Source: Pseudomonadota bacterium
GTDB lineage: Bacteria; Desulfobacterota; Desulfovibrionia; Desulfovibrionales; Desulfovibrionaceae
Length of the DNA stretch: 64,000 bases
NCBI GenBank assembly: GCA_023411815.1
Contig: JAEYOJ010000141.1
Coordinates: 16,477 to 80,476 of the forward strand
Direction: 5' to 3'
Within the stretch, counting starts at the first letter, position 1. Each line of letters opens with the position of its first letter. Under the pieces are notes generated by a model, which worked only from the letters and a program-made list of their open reading frames with translations, made no database searches and was not told the DNA's origin. A program made the translations under genes and the position numbers. Positions 8,010 to 16,646 of this stretch are shown here, piece by piece.

Positions 8010-9119
8010 TTATGCCATGCGCTGGCGGTTGGCAAATCCGATATACAGGCACACGGCCAGGGATACGGCCACGGCGGCGATGCCGTGCGGGCCGATGCCA
8101 GCGGGACCGCTCGCCAAGCCGAAGTTGTGGGCCACGGCCGCGCCGGCGAACATTCCGAGCACGAAGACACCAGCATCGCTGTCGCCTTCGCCCGCCATGA
8201 ACAACTGTCGGCCGGGGCAGCCACCGGCAAGGGCAAAGGCTAGGCCCGCCACGAGCATTCCGGCGAAGTTCCACAAGCCTTGAGTATGCGCGATGGGCTG
8301 GCCTTTAAATCCAGGATTGAATTGGCCCAGCAGCAGATTGGCGCCAAAGGCCACGACCAGGAGAGCCAGAACGCCAGCCAGCAGATGGGTATGCCGGAAC
8401 AACAGGGTGTCGCGTATAGCGCCCATGGTGCAGAAACGGCTGCGCTGAGCAAGGTAACCGATAAGCAAACCGGCTCCCAAGGATATCACCACTGGGGCAT
8501 AAGCCGCGCCTGGTCCCTTGGTGGAGTAGAAGAGCACACCGCTCTGGTCCGCGTCGGCGATAGGCGGATAGAGCAGACGTAATCCAAGCAAGCCAAGCAT
8601 GATCAGGGGCAGCATGAGTCCGGTGGCAGTGCTCTGTCGATTGCTGCGGCCCAGGGAATAGCCTTGCTTGAAGAACAAGGTGCCTGCTCCTACGCCGACT
8701 ACCAGTCCGGCAATGCCGAGCAGGGCGTTGCCGTCGCCGCCTGCAAGGCGCAGGATGGCGCGCCAGGGGCAACCCAGAAAGACGAGAGCGCCGATCATGG
8801 CCGCCATGCCCAAAATGAACCGGGTCATGGGCGCGGAGCCACCACGTGACTTGAATTCACGGGAGAACAGTGCCGCGGCAAACGAGCCGAGCACGAACGC
8901 CATGATCTCCGGGCGCATGTACTGGACAACCGCTGCCCGATGCAGCCCGATGGCGCCGGCGATGTCGCGCTCCATGCAGGCGACGCATACACCCATATTG
9001 GCCGGGTTGCCGAAGTGCTGCAGGAGGGGAGCGAGCACGCCGATGACTGCGCCCACGAATACAATGCCTGGAAGACTGGCGAAGAAATTTTTTCGAGCGC
9101 CGCTAATAGCTTGGGACAT
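8010..9119 (-). CDS. yedE: YedE-family membrane transporter, selenium-metabolism type
   Basis: 369-aa inner-membrane protein with about ten hydrophobic helices and YeeE/YedE repeats. Conserved cysteines sit in VCVACMERDI, FLGCPWRA, RSRFCTMGAIRD and GGCPGRQL, the family signatures of thiosulfate/sulfur-compound channels. The selenium type is the larger one found with YedF/TusA, as here. The start is ATG 9119 with GGAGG 8 nt upstream; an in-frame TTG six bases earlier is less likely. Import of a selenium or reduced sulfur species is inference from context. Confidence 0.88.
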   Translation of the reverse strand: MSQAISGARKNFFASLPGIVFVGAVIGVLAPLLQHFGNPANMGVCVACMERDIAGAIGLHRAAVVQYMRPEIMAFVLGSFAAALFSREFKSRGGSAPMTRFILGMAAMIGALVFLGCPWRAILRLAGGDGNALLGIAGLVVGVGAGTLFFKQGYSLGRSNRQSTATGLMLPLIMLGLLGLRLLYPPIADADQSGVLFYSTKGPGAAYAPVVISLGAGLLIGYLAQRSRFCTMGAIRDTLLFRHTHLLAGVLALLVVAFGANLLLGQFNPGFKGQPIAHTQGLWNFAGMLVAGLAFALAGGCPGRQLFMAGEGDSDAGVFVLGMFAGAAVAHNFGLASGPAGIGPHGIAAVAVSLAVCLYIGFANRQRMA

Positions 9120-9200
9120 GAGCAAACCTCCGACTCATATGTGCATCAAGAACAAGCCTGCCAGTGCAACGCACCCTCACAATGTCTCGATTGCCGAACC

Positions 9201-9419
9201 TCACTCTTCATCACATGACCCGCGGCTGCAGAGTGGACAGGCCAGTTCGTCCGGCCGGAAGGCACTCTGTCGACCGCATTGCGTGCAGATCGCCGACACT
9301 GTTCCATCGAGCGTCTTGTTTCCTTCGACATCCTGGATAACGCTTGTACAGCCTTCCAAATGCCAAAGAGACGTTTTGAACAGCGCACTGCAAAAGCGAC
9401 AATGAAAAAGAAGCTGCAT
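9201..9419 (-). CDS. Small double zinc-ribbon protein heading the YedE cluster
   Basis: 72 aa with eight cysteines, six of them in three CxxC pairs: CRFC (8-11), CTQC (45-48) and CPLC (61-64), the last followed by SRGSC. The spacing suggests rubredoxin-like or zinc-ribbon metal binding. It lies 81 bp upstream of yedE on the same strand. The ATG has no clear Shine-Dalgarno sequence. I do not recognise a named family. A redox or Se/S-handling partner for the cluster is a guess from position. Confidence 0.6.
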   Translation of the reverse strand: MQLLFHCRFCSALFKTSLWHLEGCTSVIQDVEGNKTLDGTVSAICTQCGRQSAFRPDELACPLCSRGSCDEE

Positions 9420-9886
9420 TTCGATTAAGCCGAGAAATTATGGAATAAGCTGGCGATGAGTACGCCAATGCCGAATGCGCTGTCTAATTCATAGTTGCTA
9501 TTCAATTGCGGATAATCCATCGGTTTCTTTGATTGAACTCGGCCGGGATTCGCCGGCCATACGTCTAGTTTCAAGCCGTAGAGGAAATGGGCGAGGCCAG
9601 TGGAGGTCTTTGTCCGCAGGGTGGCAGGGCCAAGTGAGTTGAGATTCTGGACGGGAGGTCTGACCATGGCTGAATTGCGCGATTTTCTGAACAGCATGCC
9701 AGGCTGATCGATCAGACGGACCAACGCGGTTCGGGGCAACCTTTTCTGCCTTGACACGAGGTTGCACAGGACATACATGTTCTCCCGGTGCAAAATGGGA
9801 TTCGTGATCGGCTGAACTTCGGACCTGAATGTCTTGAAATGTTCGATTTCAGCAAATCCTGAGTATTCCGGACTTGCAGTCCGGCC
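9420..9886. other. Region before ffs: one doubtful minus-strand frame
   Basis: On the minus strand a frame stays open from 9425 upward through the SRP RNA locus. An ATG at 9778 with GGGAG 3 nt before it would give 117 aa ending 5 nt before the zinc-ribbon start. The composition is not convincingly protein-like and I see no domain. The segment should otherwise hold the promoters of the yedE cluster (minus) and ffs (plus). Confidence 0.3.
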
Positions 9887-9976
9887 GGGGGAGCCAGGCG
9901 GCAGGGGCGCTGCCAACTCCGCCAGGCCCGAAAGGGAGCAACGGTAACAGTCGTTCCTGGGTGCCTGGTTTCCCTA
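9887..9976 (+). ncRNA. ffs: Signal recognition particle RNA, small bacterial type (4.5S)
   Basis: About 90 nt forming one long hairpin: GGGGGAGCCAGGC at the 5' end pairs with GCCTGGTTTCCCT at the 3' end. The conserved Ffh-binding core is present: AGGCCCGAAAGGGAGCAA on one side and GTTCCTGGGTGCC on the other. It acts with Ffh in co-translational targeting. A strong terminator follows directly. Boundaries are accurate to a few bases. Confidence 0.93.
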
Positions 9977-9978
9977 GG

Positions 9979-10007
9979 GGGCGCGATCGAAAGATCGCGC
10001 CCTTTTT
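9979..10007 (+). terminator. Terminator of ffs
   Basis: Perfect 10-bp stem GGGCGCGATC/GATCGCGCCC with a GAAA tetraloop and five T residues, directly behind the SRP RNA. Confidence 0.93.
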
Positions 10008-10146
10008 GTTTTGATACGCCGTATTCGCCACGCTGGTGGCGTCAAAGGAGCGGTATAGTAGGTTTTTCCGGTTCGACTGGAGACAGAGCAACTGGCGGTC
10101 AGGCAAGGCGAAAAAACAAAGCGTGGTTTCCTCGCCATTGAAAGCT

Positions 10147-10968
10147 TCAGATGAACAGGAGCAGGCTTACGGCCATGACGAGCATGCCGGCAACAAGTCC
10201 GTAGATGGACAAATGATGGTGGCCGTACTCCTGAGCCGTGGGCAGCAGCTCGTCCAGAGAGATGTATACCATTATGCCCGCCACGGAGGCGAAGAGGAGG
10301 CCGAAGGTGAAACCATTGAAGAAGGGCAGAAGCAGGACATAGCCTATAATCGCGCCCAAAGGCTCGGAAAGGCCGGAAAGGAAGGACCACGCAAAGGCTT
10401 TTTTCCTGCTGCCCGTGGCATAGTATATGGGCACGGACACGGCGATGCCCTCGGGAATATTGTGAATGGCCACGGCAACGGCCACAGGTATGCCCAGATT
10501 AGGGTCGTGCAGGGCCGCAGCGAAAGTGGCCAATCCTTCTGGAAAGTTATGAATGCCGATGGCCAAGGCCGTGAAAAGGCCCGTGCGCATCAGGGCGTCA
10601 TTGGCGATACATGATGCCGATCCACAGAGTTCCTCGACCTTGTGTACTTCGTGGGGATTTTCTTCACATGGCACCAGCCTGTCGATGAGCCCTATGAGCA
10701 GAATGCCACCAAAGAACGCGGCGACCGTGGTCCAGGTTCCATAAACTTCGCCAAGATCTTCAGTCAGCGATACTTGGGCCTTACGCATGATCTCCATGAA
10801 GGAGACGTACAGCATGACTCCGGCCGAAAAGCCCAGAGCGGTGGATAGAAAGCGCGTGCTTGTCTGGCGTGTGAAGAAGGCCAGGGCGCTGCCAATACCC
10901 GTCGCCAAACCGGCGAAAAGGGTTAGTCCGAAGGCGAACCACACGGATTCGCTGGTTGCATCAAACAT
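10147..10968 (-). CDS. zupT: ZIP-family divalent metal transporter (ZupT type)
   Basis: 273-aa inner-membrane protein with eight predicted helices. The metal-binding signature is HNFPEG in TM4 and HNIPEG in TM5, with the TM5 glutamate retained, as in ZupT zinc/iron importers. A cytosolic loop (CEENPHEVHKVEELC) between TM3 and TM4 is rich in His, Glu and Cys. GGCGGA lies 6 nt before ATG 10968. It follows fba on the same strand, separated by a weak terminator. Substrate preference among Zn, Fe, Mn and Co cannot be read from sequence. Confidence 0.92.
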   Translation of the reverse strand: MFDATSESVWFAFGLTLFAGLATGIGSALAFFTRQTSTRFLSTALGFSAGVMLYVSFMEIMRKAQVSLTEDLGEVYGTWTTVAAFFGGILLIGLIDRLVPCEENPHEVHKVEELCGSASCIANDALMRTGLFTALAIGIHNFPEGLATFAAALHDPNLGIPVAVAVAIHNIPEGIAVSVPIYYATGSRKKAFAWSFLSGLSEPLGAIIGYVLLLPFFNGFTFGLLFASVAGIMVYISLDELLPTAQEYGHHHLSIYGLVAGMLVMAVSLLLFI

Positions 10969-11070
10969 GAATCATCCGCCCTCATCGATTACGGTGTGGC
11001 AACGGCAGTTGGAAGAACACCACACAATCCAGACCTCCCGTTGGCGGAAGGTTCTGCGACTTTACGCGCC

Positions 11071-11101
11071 AAAAGGGCAACCCTTGCCGGATTCCGTTGC
11101 C
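11071..11101 (-). terminator. Possible terminator after class I aldolase gene
   Basis: Minus strand GGCAAC ... GTTGCC stem followed by CTTTT, 15 nt beyond the aldolase stop codon. The loop is long (14 nt), so strength is uncertain. Confidence 0.45.
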
Positions 11102-11115
11102 TTACGACAAGACGC

Positions 11116-12165
11116 CTAGGCCAGGCTTATGCTCTTGTCCAGATACACGTCCTGGATGGCCTGCAGCAGGGCCACGCCGTCCCGCATGGATCTCTGGAAA
11201 GCCTTGCGGCCCGAGATGAGGCCCATGCCTCCGGCCCGCTTGTTAATAACCGCCGTGCGCACAGCCTGCGCCAAGTCGCTTTCACCGGAGGAGCCCCCGG
11301 AGTTGATGAGCCCGGCCCGCCCCATATAGCAGTTGGCCAATTGGTAACGGGTAAGATCGATAGGATGGTCCGTGGCCAGATCCGAGTACATGCGCGGATC
11401 GGACTTGGAAAAACCGATGGCCTTGAAGCCTCCGTTGAGGGTGGGCAGCTTCTGTTTGACGATATCGGCCTTGATAGTCGCAGCCAGATGATTGGCTTGA
11501 CCGGTCATGTCCGCCGAAGTGTGATAATCCTTGCCATCCTTTTTGAAGCCTGGATTCCGCAGGTAAGACCACAGCACGGTAACCATACCCAGTTCGTGTG
11601 CGGCCTCGAAGGCGGCCGAGACCTCCTCTATCTGGCGGTTGGATTCCTCGGAGCCGAAATAGATCGTCGCACCCACGGCAACCGCTCCTAACTCGAACGC
11701 CTGATTCACCGAGGCGAACATGTGCTGATCCCACTTGTTGGGGTAGGTCAGAAGCTCATTGTGGTTGAGCTTAAGCAGGAAGGGAATCTTGTGCGCATAC
11801 TTGCGAGCGATAGAAGCAAGCACGCCCAGTGTCGTAGCCACTGCATTGCAACCGCCCTCGATAGCCAGCCTGACGATGTTCTCGGGATCGAAATAGGCCG
11901 GATTGGCCGCAAACGACGCGCCGGCAGTGTGCTCGATGCCTTGATCCACGGGCAAGATGGATAGGTAGCCGGTGCCTGCCAGGCGGCCGGTAATGAAAAT
12001 CTGCTGCATGTTGCGCAACACGGGCACAGGACGGTCGCCGCTGGCCATGATCCGATCCACGAAATCAGGGCCTGGCGCATGCAGGAGATCCTTAGAAATA
12101 GTCGTGCATGTATGATTGAGCAGGGAATCGGCTTCGGCGCCAAGAAACTTGGGAATATCGGTCAT
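11116..12165 (-). CDS. fbaB: Fructose-bisphosphate aldolase, class I (DhnA/FbaB type)
   Basis: 349 aa. This is a cytosolic Schiff-base aldolase interconverting fructose-1,6-bisphosphate with dihydroxyacetone phosphate and glyceraldehyde-3-phosphate. DhnA-family features include SILPVDQGIEHTAG near residue 70, LLKLNHNELL, the ADIVKQKLP segment with the probable Schiff-base lysine, and the phosphate-binding NSGGSSGESD loop. GGAGG precedes ATG 12165. The start overlaps the stop of the upstream rhodanese gene as ATGA, so the two are translationally coupled. Confidence 0.94.
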   Translation of the reverse strand: MTDIPKFLGAEADSLLNHTCTTISKDLLHAPGPDFVDRIMASGDRPVPVLRNMQQIFITGRLAGTGYLSILPVDQGIEHTAGASFAANPAYFDPENIVRLAIEGGCNAVATTLGVLASIARKYAHKIPFLLKLNHNELLTYPNKWDQHMFASVNQAFELGAVAVGATIYFGSEESNRQIEEVSAAFEAAHELGMVTVLWSYLRNPGFKKDGKDYHTSADMTGQANHLAATIKADIVKQKLPTLNGGFKAIGFSKSDPRMYSDLATDHPIDLTRYQLANCYMGRAGLINSGGSSGESDLAQAVRTAVINKRAGGMGLISGRKAFQRSMRDGVALLQAIQDVYLDKSISLA

Positions 12166-13277
12166 GATTGCCTCCGGTCGATTCGAGTGAAATGCTGGAA
12201 GTGGTTGCCACGGGCGAGGGTATGGAATCCATCAAGGGGATTGCAGGAAGGCTTGTCCTCCTTGCTCGGGATGCGGATGCCTTGAGAGATCGCGCCAGAG
12301 GGTGCCTTGGATTTCTGCTGACTGTCACTCGTATCCACGGGGTAGTACATGTGGGCTTTGCCCCATTCCTGCCAGGAGTGGTCGTAAAGTATGACATCCT
12401 CAAAGCCCATCAATCGAAGAACGAAATAGCTGAAAGAACTCCGCCTGCCCGAATGGCAATAGGTGATCACGGCCTTGTCGGGATCAAGCCTGGAGTAAAG
12501 CTGGCGCAACTCCGCGTAAGGTTTGATCGCCTTGCTCTTCTGGTCAGTCCAGTTGAGCCGATAGTCCACATTGAATGCTCCGGGCATATGTCCTGGCTTA
12601 AGGGGACTTCCGTCCAGAGCGGTGTTGAGCGATTTGCCAACGTACTCGTCACGTGAGCGTGAATCGAGGAACTGGTAGTAGGGATCACCGAGGCGTTCCA
12701 TGATGAAGCGTTCCTCGGTCAGCTTGCGCAGGCAAGCTTGTCCGGAGGGTATCGTATACTGTTTGGGGGCAAGCCTGGATGGCTTGCCGGCCACAGGAAA
12801 ACCGGCATCCATCCAGCCGTCGATGCCGCGATCGAGCAGGGCCATGCGGGAATGGCCGAGCAGATCCAGGACCCAAAATACATAGGAAGCCGTGGCCCCG
12901 CCGTCCCGGGTTACTGAATCGTAGAGAACCACCATATCGTCTCGGCTGATGCCATGTCGGCCGAGTATTTCCAGTGCCTCGACGGTACCCGAGAACAACC
13001 CTCCCATGTTTCGAATGGGGTCGGATTGCCTGAAGAGAGTCCAGGGCATGCGTACGGCCCCTGGAACTAGCCTGGTGTCGAAATCCTTGTCGCTGCGCAC
13101 ATCGACGACCACTACGCCATCCTTTCCGAGCAGCGCATGGAGTTGATCGGCCGAAAGGAGGAACCGGCCATTGGGATAAGCCTGGTCTCCCGGATTGGCC
13201 GCAAGCGCCAGGGGAAGATATGCGCCGAATAACAGCGACAGTACAAGCGCGGCAACCGGGCGCGATTTCCATGCCAT
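12162..13277 (-). CDS. Exported tandem-rhodanese sulfurtransferase
   Basis: 371 aa. A signal peptide spans about residues 1-26 (hydrophobic core AALVLSLLFGAYLPLALA), so the protein is probably periplasmic. Two rhodanese domains follow. The first (VVVDVRSDKDFDTRLVPGA) lacks a catalytic cysteine; the second has Cys274 in YCHSGRRSS. The last ~50 residues are a low-complexity polar tail. ATG 13277 is chosen over longer starts because of GGAGA 7 nt upstream and the signal peptide. Coupling to aldolase by ATGA overlap is an odd pairing with no obvious metabolic link. Confidence 0.88.
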   Translation of the reverse strand: MAWKSRPVAALVLSLLFGAYLPLALAANPGDQAYPNGRFLLSADQLHALLGKDGVVVVDVRSDKDFDTRLVPGAVRMPWTLFRQSDPIRNMGGLFSGTVEALEILGRHGISRDDMVVLYDSVTRDGGATASYVFWVLDLLGHSRMALLDRGIDGWMDAGFPVAGKPSRLAPKQYTIPSGQACLRKLTEERFIMERLGDPYYQFLDSRSRDEYVGKSLNTALDGSPLKPGHMPGAFNVDYRLNWTDQKSKAIKPYAELRQLYSRLDPDKAVITYCHSGRRSSFSYFVLRLMGFEDVILYDHSWQEWGKAHMYYPVDTSDSQQKSKAPSGAISQGIRIPSKEDKPSCNPLDGFHTLARGNHFQHFTRIDRRQS

Positions 13278-13341
13278 CAATGAGTCTCCTTGCCCTGGAA
13301 ATCCATGAATTTGCACAACCTCTTCGGCGACTTGCATGGAA

Positions 13342-13369
13342 AGCATAGCACACTTGTTGGACGGCGCAA
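13342..13369 (-). promoter_or_regulatory. Predicted promoter of the rhodanese-fba pair
   Basis: Minus strand -35 TTGCGC (13364-13369), 16-nt spacer, -10 TATGCT (13342-13347). It lies 65 nt before the rhodanese start, in the divergent gap shared with the flavodiiron gene. Confidence 0.45.
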
Positions 13370-13519
13370 GCAAGGCCGTTTTGACTTGTCTCCTCGATCC
13401 GGCAAATGGGTATTCGGGTCGGCGGATGACCCCTGCCGGTTGATTCCAGCCGGCAATACTGTAAGCAGATGAAAAGGCCGGATTGTCCCGGTGAAACGTG
13501 CGGCCAAGAAGGAGGAGCC

Positions 13520-14710
13520 ATGAGCTTCAGCGTCACAAGAAACGTCACCTGGGTTGGCAAGATCGATTGGGAGTTAAGGAAGTTCCATGGTGAGGAATAC
13601 ACGACGGCTCGTGGCTCATCCTACAACTCCTATTTGCTGCGGGGGGAGAAGACCGTGCTCGTGGACACGGTCTGGTCGCCTTATGATCGGGCTTTTGTTC
13701 AGGATATGGAGCGACTCGTGGACCTCCAAAAAATCGACGCGGTGGTGGTTAATCACGCGGAAGTCGACCATAGCGGTGCGCTGCCGGAGTTGCTGAGCCG
13801 CATCCCGGATGTTCCCCTTTACTGCAGCAAGAATGCGGTTAAATCGCTCACGGGCTACTATCATAAGGACTGGAATTTCCAGGTCGTGCGCACTGGAGAC
13901 ACGCTCAGCCTGGGAAACATGGATCTTGTTTTCATCGAAGCTCCGATGCTGCACTGGCCGGACAGCATGTTTTGCTATCTTACCGAGGATAACATTCTTT
14001 TCTCCAATGATGCCTTTGGGCAGCACTACGCATCCGAGTTCATGTATGATGACTTGGTGGATCCGTGCGAATTATTTGATGAAGCACTCAAGTATTATGC
14101 AAATATCCTCACTCCATTTTCTCCCCTGGTGCGAAAGAAGATAGATGAACTCAAAGGCATGAAGGTGCCCGTGAATCTCATCTGCCCGAGTCATGGCGTC
14201 ATTTGGAGAGGCAGGCCCATGGATATCGTTGAGAAATACGAGGAGTGGGCCGACGATTACCAGGAAGATCAGATCACGTTGCTGTACGATACCATGTGGA
14301 ACGCTACGCGAGGCATGGCTGAAGCCATTGCCGAAGGCATCCGCGCCGCCAGCCCGAGTACGGAGGTGAAGCTGTACAATACGTCCAAGAGCGATCGCAC
14401 TATCATGGTCACGGATATCTTCCGCTCCAAGGCCGTGCTCGTGGGCTCTTCGACCATCAACAATGGCATACTCTCTTCCGTTGCCGGGATTCTTGAAGAA
14501 ATCCGAGGCATGAAGTTCAAACAAAAGAAGGCGGCTGCCTTTGGTTCCTATGGCTGGAGCGGTGAGTCAGTGAAGCTCATCACGCAACGGCTGCAGGAAG
14601 GCGGATTCGAACTGGTAAACGAAGGTTTCAAGCTGCTCTGGCAGCCAGGTGAAGAGGGCAGGGAGCAATGCCGGAAGTGGGGACGTAAGTTTGTGAATGA
14701 TCTTGCCTAG
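13520..14710 (+). CDS. Flavodiiron protein (rubredoxin:oxygen oxidoreductase / FprA type)
   Basis: 396-aa cytosolic O2- or NO-reducing enzyme. The N-terminal metallo-beta-lactamase-like domain holds the diiron ligands His79, Glu81, Asp83, His84 (NHAEVDHSG), His145 (MLHWPDS), Asp164 (SNDAFGQ) and His225 (PSHGVIW). A C-terminal flavodoxin domain from ~253 starts ITLLYDTMWNATRGMAEAI, which binds FMN. There is no fused rubredoxin, so an external one is expected. ATG 13520 is preferred over 13469 because of the GAAGGAGGAG site. In Desulfovibrio such proteins protect against oxygen or nitric oxide. Confidence 0.95.
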   Translation: MSFSVTRNVTWVGKIDWELRKFHGEEYTTARGSSYNSYLLRGEKTVLVDTVWSPYDRAFVQDMERLVDLQKIDAVVVNHAEVDHSGALPELLSRIPDVPLYCSKNAVKSLTGYYHKDWNFQVVRTGDTLSLGNMDLVFIEAPMLHWPDSMFCYLTEDNILFSNDAFGQHYASEFMYDDLVDPCELFDEALKYYANILTPFSPLVRKKIDELKGMKVPVNLICPSHGVIWRGRPMDIVEKYEEWADDYQEDQITLLYDTMWNATRGMAEAIAEGIRAASPSTEVKLYNTSKSDRTIMVTDIFRSKAVLVGSSTINNGILSSVAGILEEIRGMKFKQKKAAAFGSYGWSGESVKLITQRLQEGGFELVNEGFKLLWQPGEEGREQCRKWGRKFVNDLA

Positions 14711-14918
14711 CTGCCAAGTCTGCCAGACGACTGCCTGCGGATACGGATGGATTGGGACAGGGCTATGCGGATATGCCTCCAAGGCCGCCCACCACGACTT
14801 CCAGTCGAGAGGCTGCGGCCACCATGCCCCTCGTGGAAGTAAAGTCGCCGGGCCAATGCGTCGGCGCATTTGGCGGCTTTCATGACCGTACTGATGTTCA
14901 GTCTTGTTCAGGCCGGCT

Positions 14919-15827
14919 TTAGGTTTCGTTCGATCCGCCGCCTCCGCTCCTTGCCGTTCTGCGAAGGATAATGGCGGCATTTACATTGGGCAGGACCACG
15001 CCAGCGAGTATCAGCAACATGCCCAGGGCTTGCAGCATGATAATGGGCTCGCCGAGGATGACTTGCGCGGCCAGCAGGGCGGCAACAGGCTCGGAAGAGG
15101 AGAAGATGGCGGCATGGGCGCTGCCGATACGCTCGATGGCCAGGAAGAGAAGGGTGATGGCCAATGCCGTTGGGACAAGTCCCAGGCCGAGGGCCACTGG
15201 CAGGTTTGAGACGCGCAGCGAGGCTAGGTAGCCAGGCCCAGGCTGGAGCAGGAAGCTGAGACCCGTGAACAGGATCATGTAGAAGCTCACGGAGAGGGGA
15301 TGGCGTCCCTTCATGACCTTCTGCACCAGGAGAAGGTAGAACGTGAAGCAACTCAGGGCGCCGAAGGCGTACAAGAGCCCCTCGGGACTCAGTTCGCGCA
15401 GAAAGGCGTCGTAGCAGATGAGGCCGCAACCGGCAGTCACGAGGATGAGTGACAGCACGAGCAGCCGAGTCAGGCGCAGCTTGTACAACACCGCCGAGAG
15501 GAGCGTCACGGTTACGGGGTAGCCGTACAGGATGAGCACTGTGGTGGAGACAGGGATATGTTCCACCGAACGGAAAAAGAACGAGCTCTGGGCGTGATAG
15601 AGCAGCATGCCAATGGCGGCCACCATGGCCAGACCGCGAAGGTCGATACGCAGAAGCCTGCGGCGCCAGACGAGGAGGAACAGGAACATGAAGGCCGCGC
15701 CGAACAGGAAGCGGCATTGAAGCACCAGATCCACGGGCATCTTCTGGGCATAGCCAAGCTTAGCCAACACGCCCAGCATGCCGAAGGCGATGCCGGAGAG
15801 TAGACTGAAGAGGGTGCCTTGCCACAT
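14919..15827 (-). CDS. EamA-domain DMT-superfamily transporter
   Basis: 302 aa with ten hydrophobic segments arranged as two EamA repeats, the architecture of drug/metabolite exporters such as RhaT/YdcZ relatives. The second repeat ends with the typical ERIGSAHAAIFSSSEPVAALLAA segment. ATG 15827 follows GAGGAGG at good spacing; an in-frame start at 15845 lacks one. The C-terminus is a short basic, Gly-rich tail. The substrate is unknown. Confidence 0.88.
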   Translation of the reverse strand: MWQGTLFSLLSGIAFGMLGVLAKLGYAQKMPVDLVLQCRFLFGAAFMFLFLLVWRRRLLRIDLRGLAMVAAIGMLLYHAQSSFFFRSVEHIPVSTTVLILYGYPVTVTLLSAVLYKLRLTRLLVLSLILVTAGCGLICYDAFLRELSPEGLLYAFGALSCFTFYLLLVQKVMKGRHPLSVSFYMILFTGLSFLLQPGPGYLASLRVSNLPVALGLGLVPTALAITLLFLAIERIGSAHAAIFSSSEPVAALLAAQVILGEPIIMLQALGMLLILAGVVLPNVNAAIILRRTARSGGGGSNET

Positions 15828-15889
15828 GGGGGCCTCCTCTATCACCCGCGACCAGGAAGCACAATTGGAATGGTTGGCCTTTTTCCGGC

Positions 15890-16639
15890 TCAGGCAGGCT
15901 TACGAAAGCAAGCCAGGTACTCCTGGTTGCCTTTCGGCCCCTTGATGCGCGAGGGAACGACGCCGGACAGGATCAGGCCCAGTTCCTGATCGGCGAAGGC
16001 GATGATTTTGTCCACGGCTTTGCTCTGCAGGGCCTCTTCGCGCACCACGCCTTTGATGACCTCCCGCGGCTCAAGCTCGAATTGCGGTTTAACGAGCGCG
16101 ACGACAATTCCGCTTGGCTTGAGGAAGTGCATGCAGGCAGGGAGCACGAGAGTCAAAGAGATGAAGGAGACGTCGGCGACAACGGCATCCACGCTTTCGG
16201 GGATCAGGTCCGATCCGGCATGCCGTAGATTCACGCCTTCCAGATTCACCACGCGCGGATCTGCGCGTAATTTTTCATGGAGCTGATTCGTGCCCACATC
16301 CACGGCGTAAACCCGCCTGGCTCCGTGCTGCAAGGCGCAGTCCGTGAAACCGCCAGTGGAGGCCCCGGCATCAAGCACGACCAGTTCGGTGAAATCCACC
16401 CCGAAGTTTTCGATGGCCGTGAGAAGCTTATAACCGCCGCGGCTTACGAAGCGTTCGCCCTCCTTGAGCACGAGCACGTCGTCGATCGCGACCTGCTGCC
16501 CCGGCTTGGCTACTGGCTCAAGTCGGCCGTCGCGTTCGAGCAGAACTTGCCCGGCCATGATGAGCCGCATGGCCTTCTCGCGGTTATCGACCAAGCCCTG
16601 CTCGAACAAGGCTTGGTCGGCGCGGATCTTCCTGGCCAT
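15890..16639 (-). CDS. tlyA: TlyA-family rRNA methyltransferase (S4 + FtsJ-like domains)
   Basis: 249 aa. An N-terminal S4 RNA-binding domain (RKIRADQALFEQGLVDNREK to ~60) precedes an SAM-dependent Rossmann methyltransferase with VLDAGASTGGFTDCAL as motif I and VADVSFISL later. TlyA proteins 2'-O-methylate cytidines in rRNA. ATG 16639 is used because it begins 7 nt after the thrC stop; an upstream ATG would overlap thrC by over 20 bp. Probably cotranscribed with thrC. Confidence 0.9.
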   Translation of the reverse strand: MARKIRADQALFEQGLVDNREKAMRLIMAGQVLLERDGRLEPVAKPGQQVAIDDVLVLKEGERFVSRGGYKLLTAIENFGVDFTELVVLDAGASTGGFTDCALQHGARRVYAVDVGTNQLHEKLRADPRVVNLEGVNLRHAGSDLIPESVDAVVADVSFISLTLVLPACMHFLKPSGIVVALVKPQFELEPREVIKGVVREEALQSKAVDKIIAFADQELGLILSGVVPSRIKGPKGNQEYLACFRKPA

Positions 16640-16646
16640 GCCGGGC

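Noticed and set aside
9425..9916. 163-codon minus-strand frame before the zinc-ribbon gene
   Set aside because: It runs through the SRP RNA gene and has no domain; a shorter 117-aa version from 9778 is possible but unconvincing.
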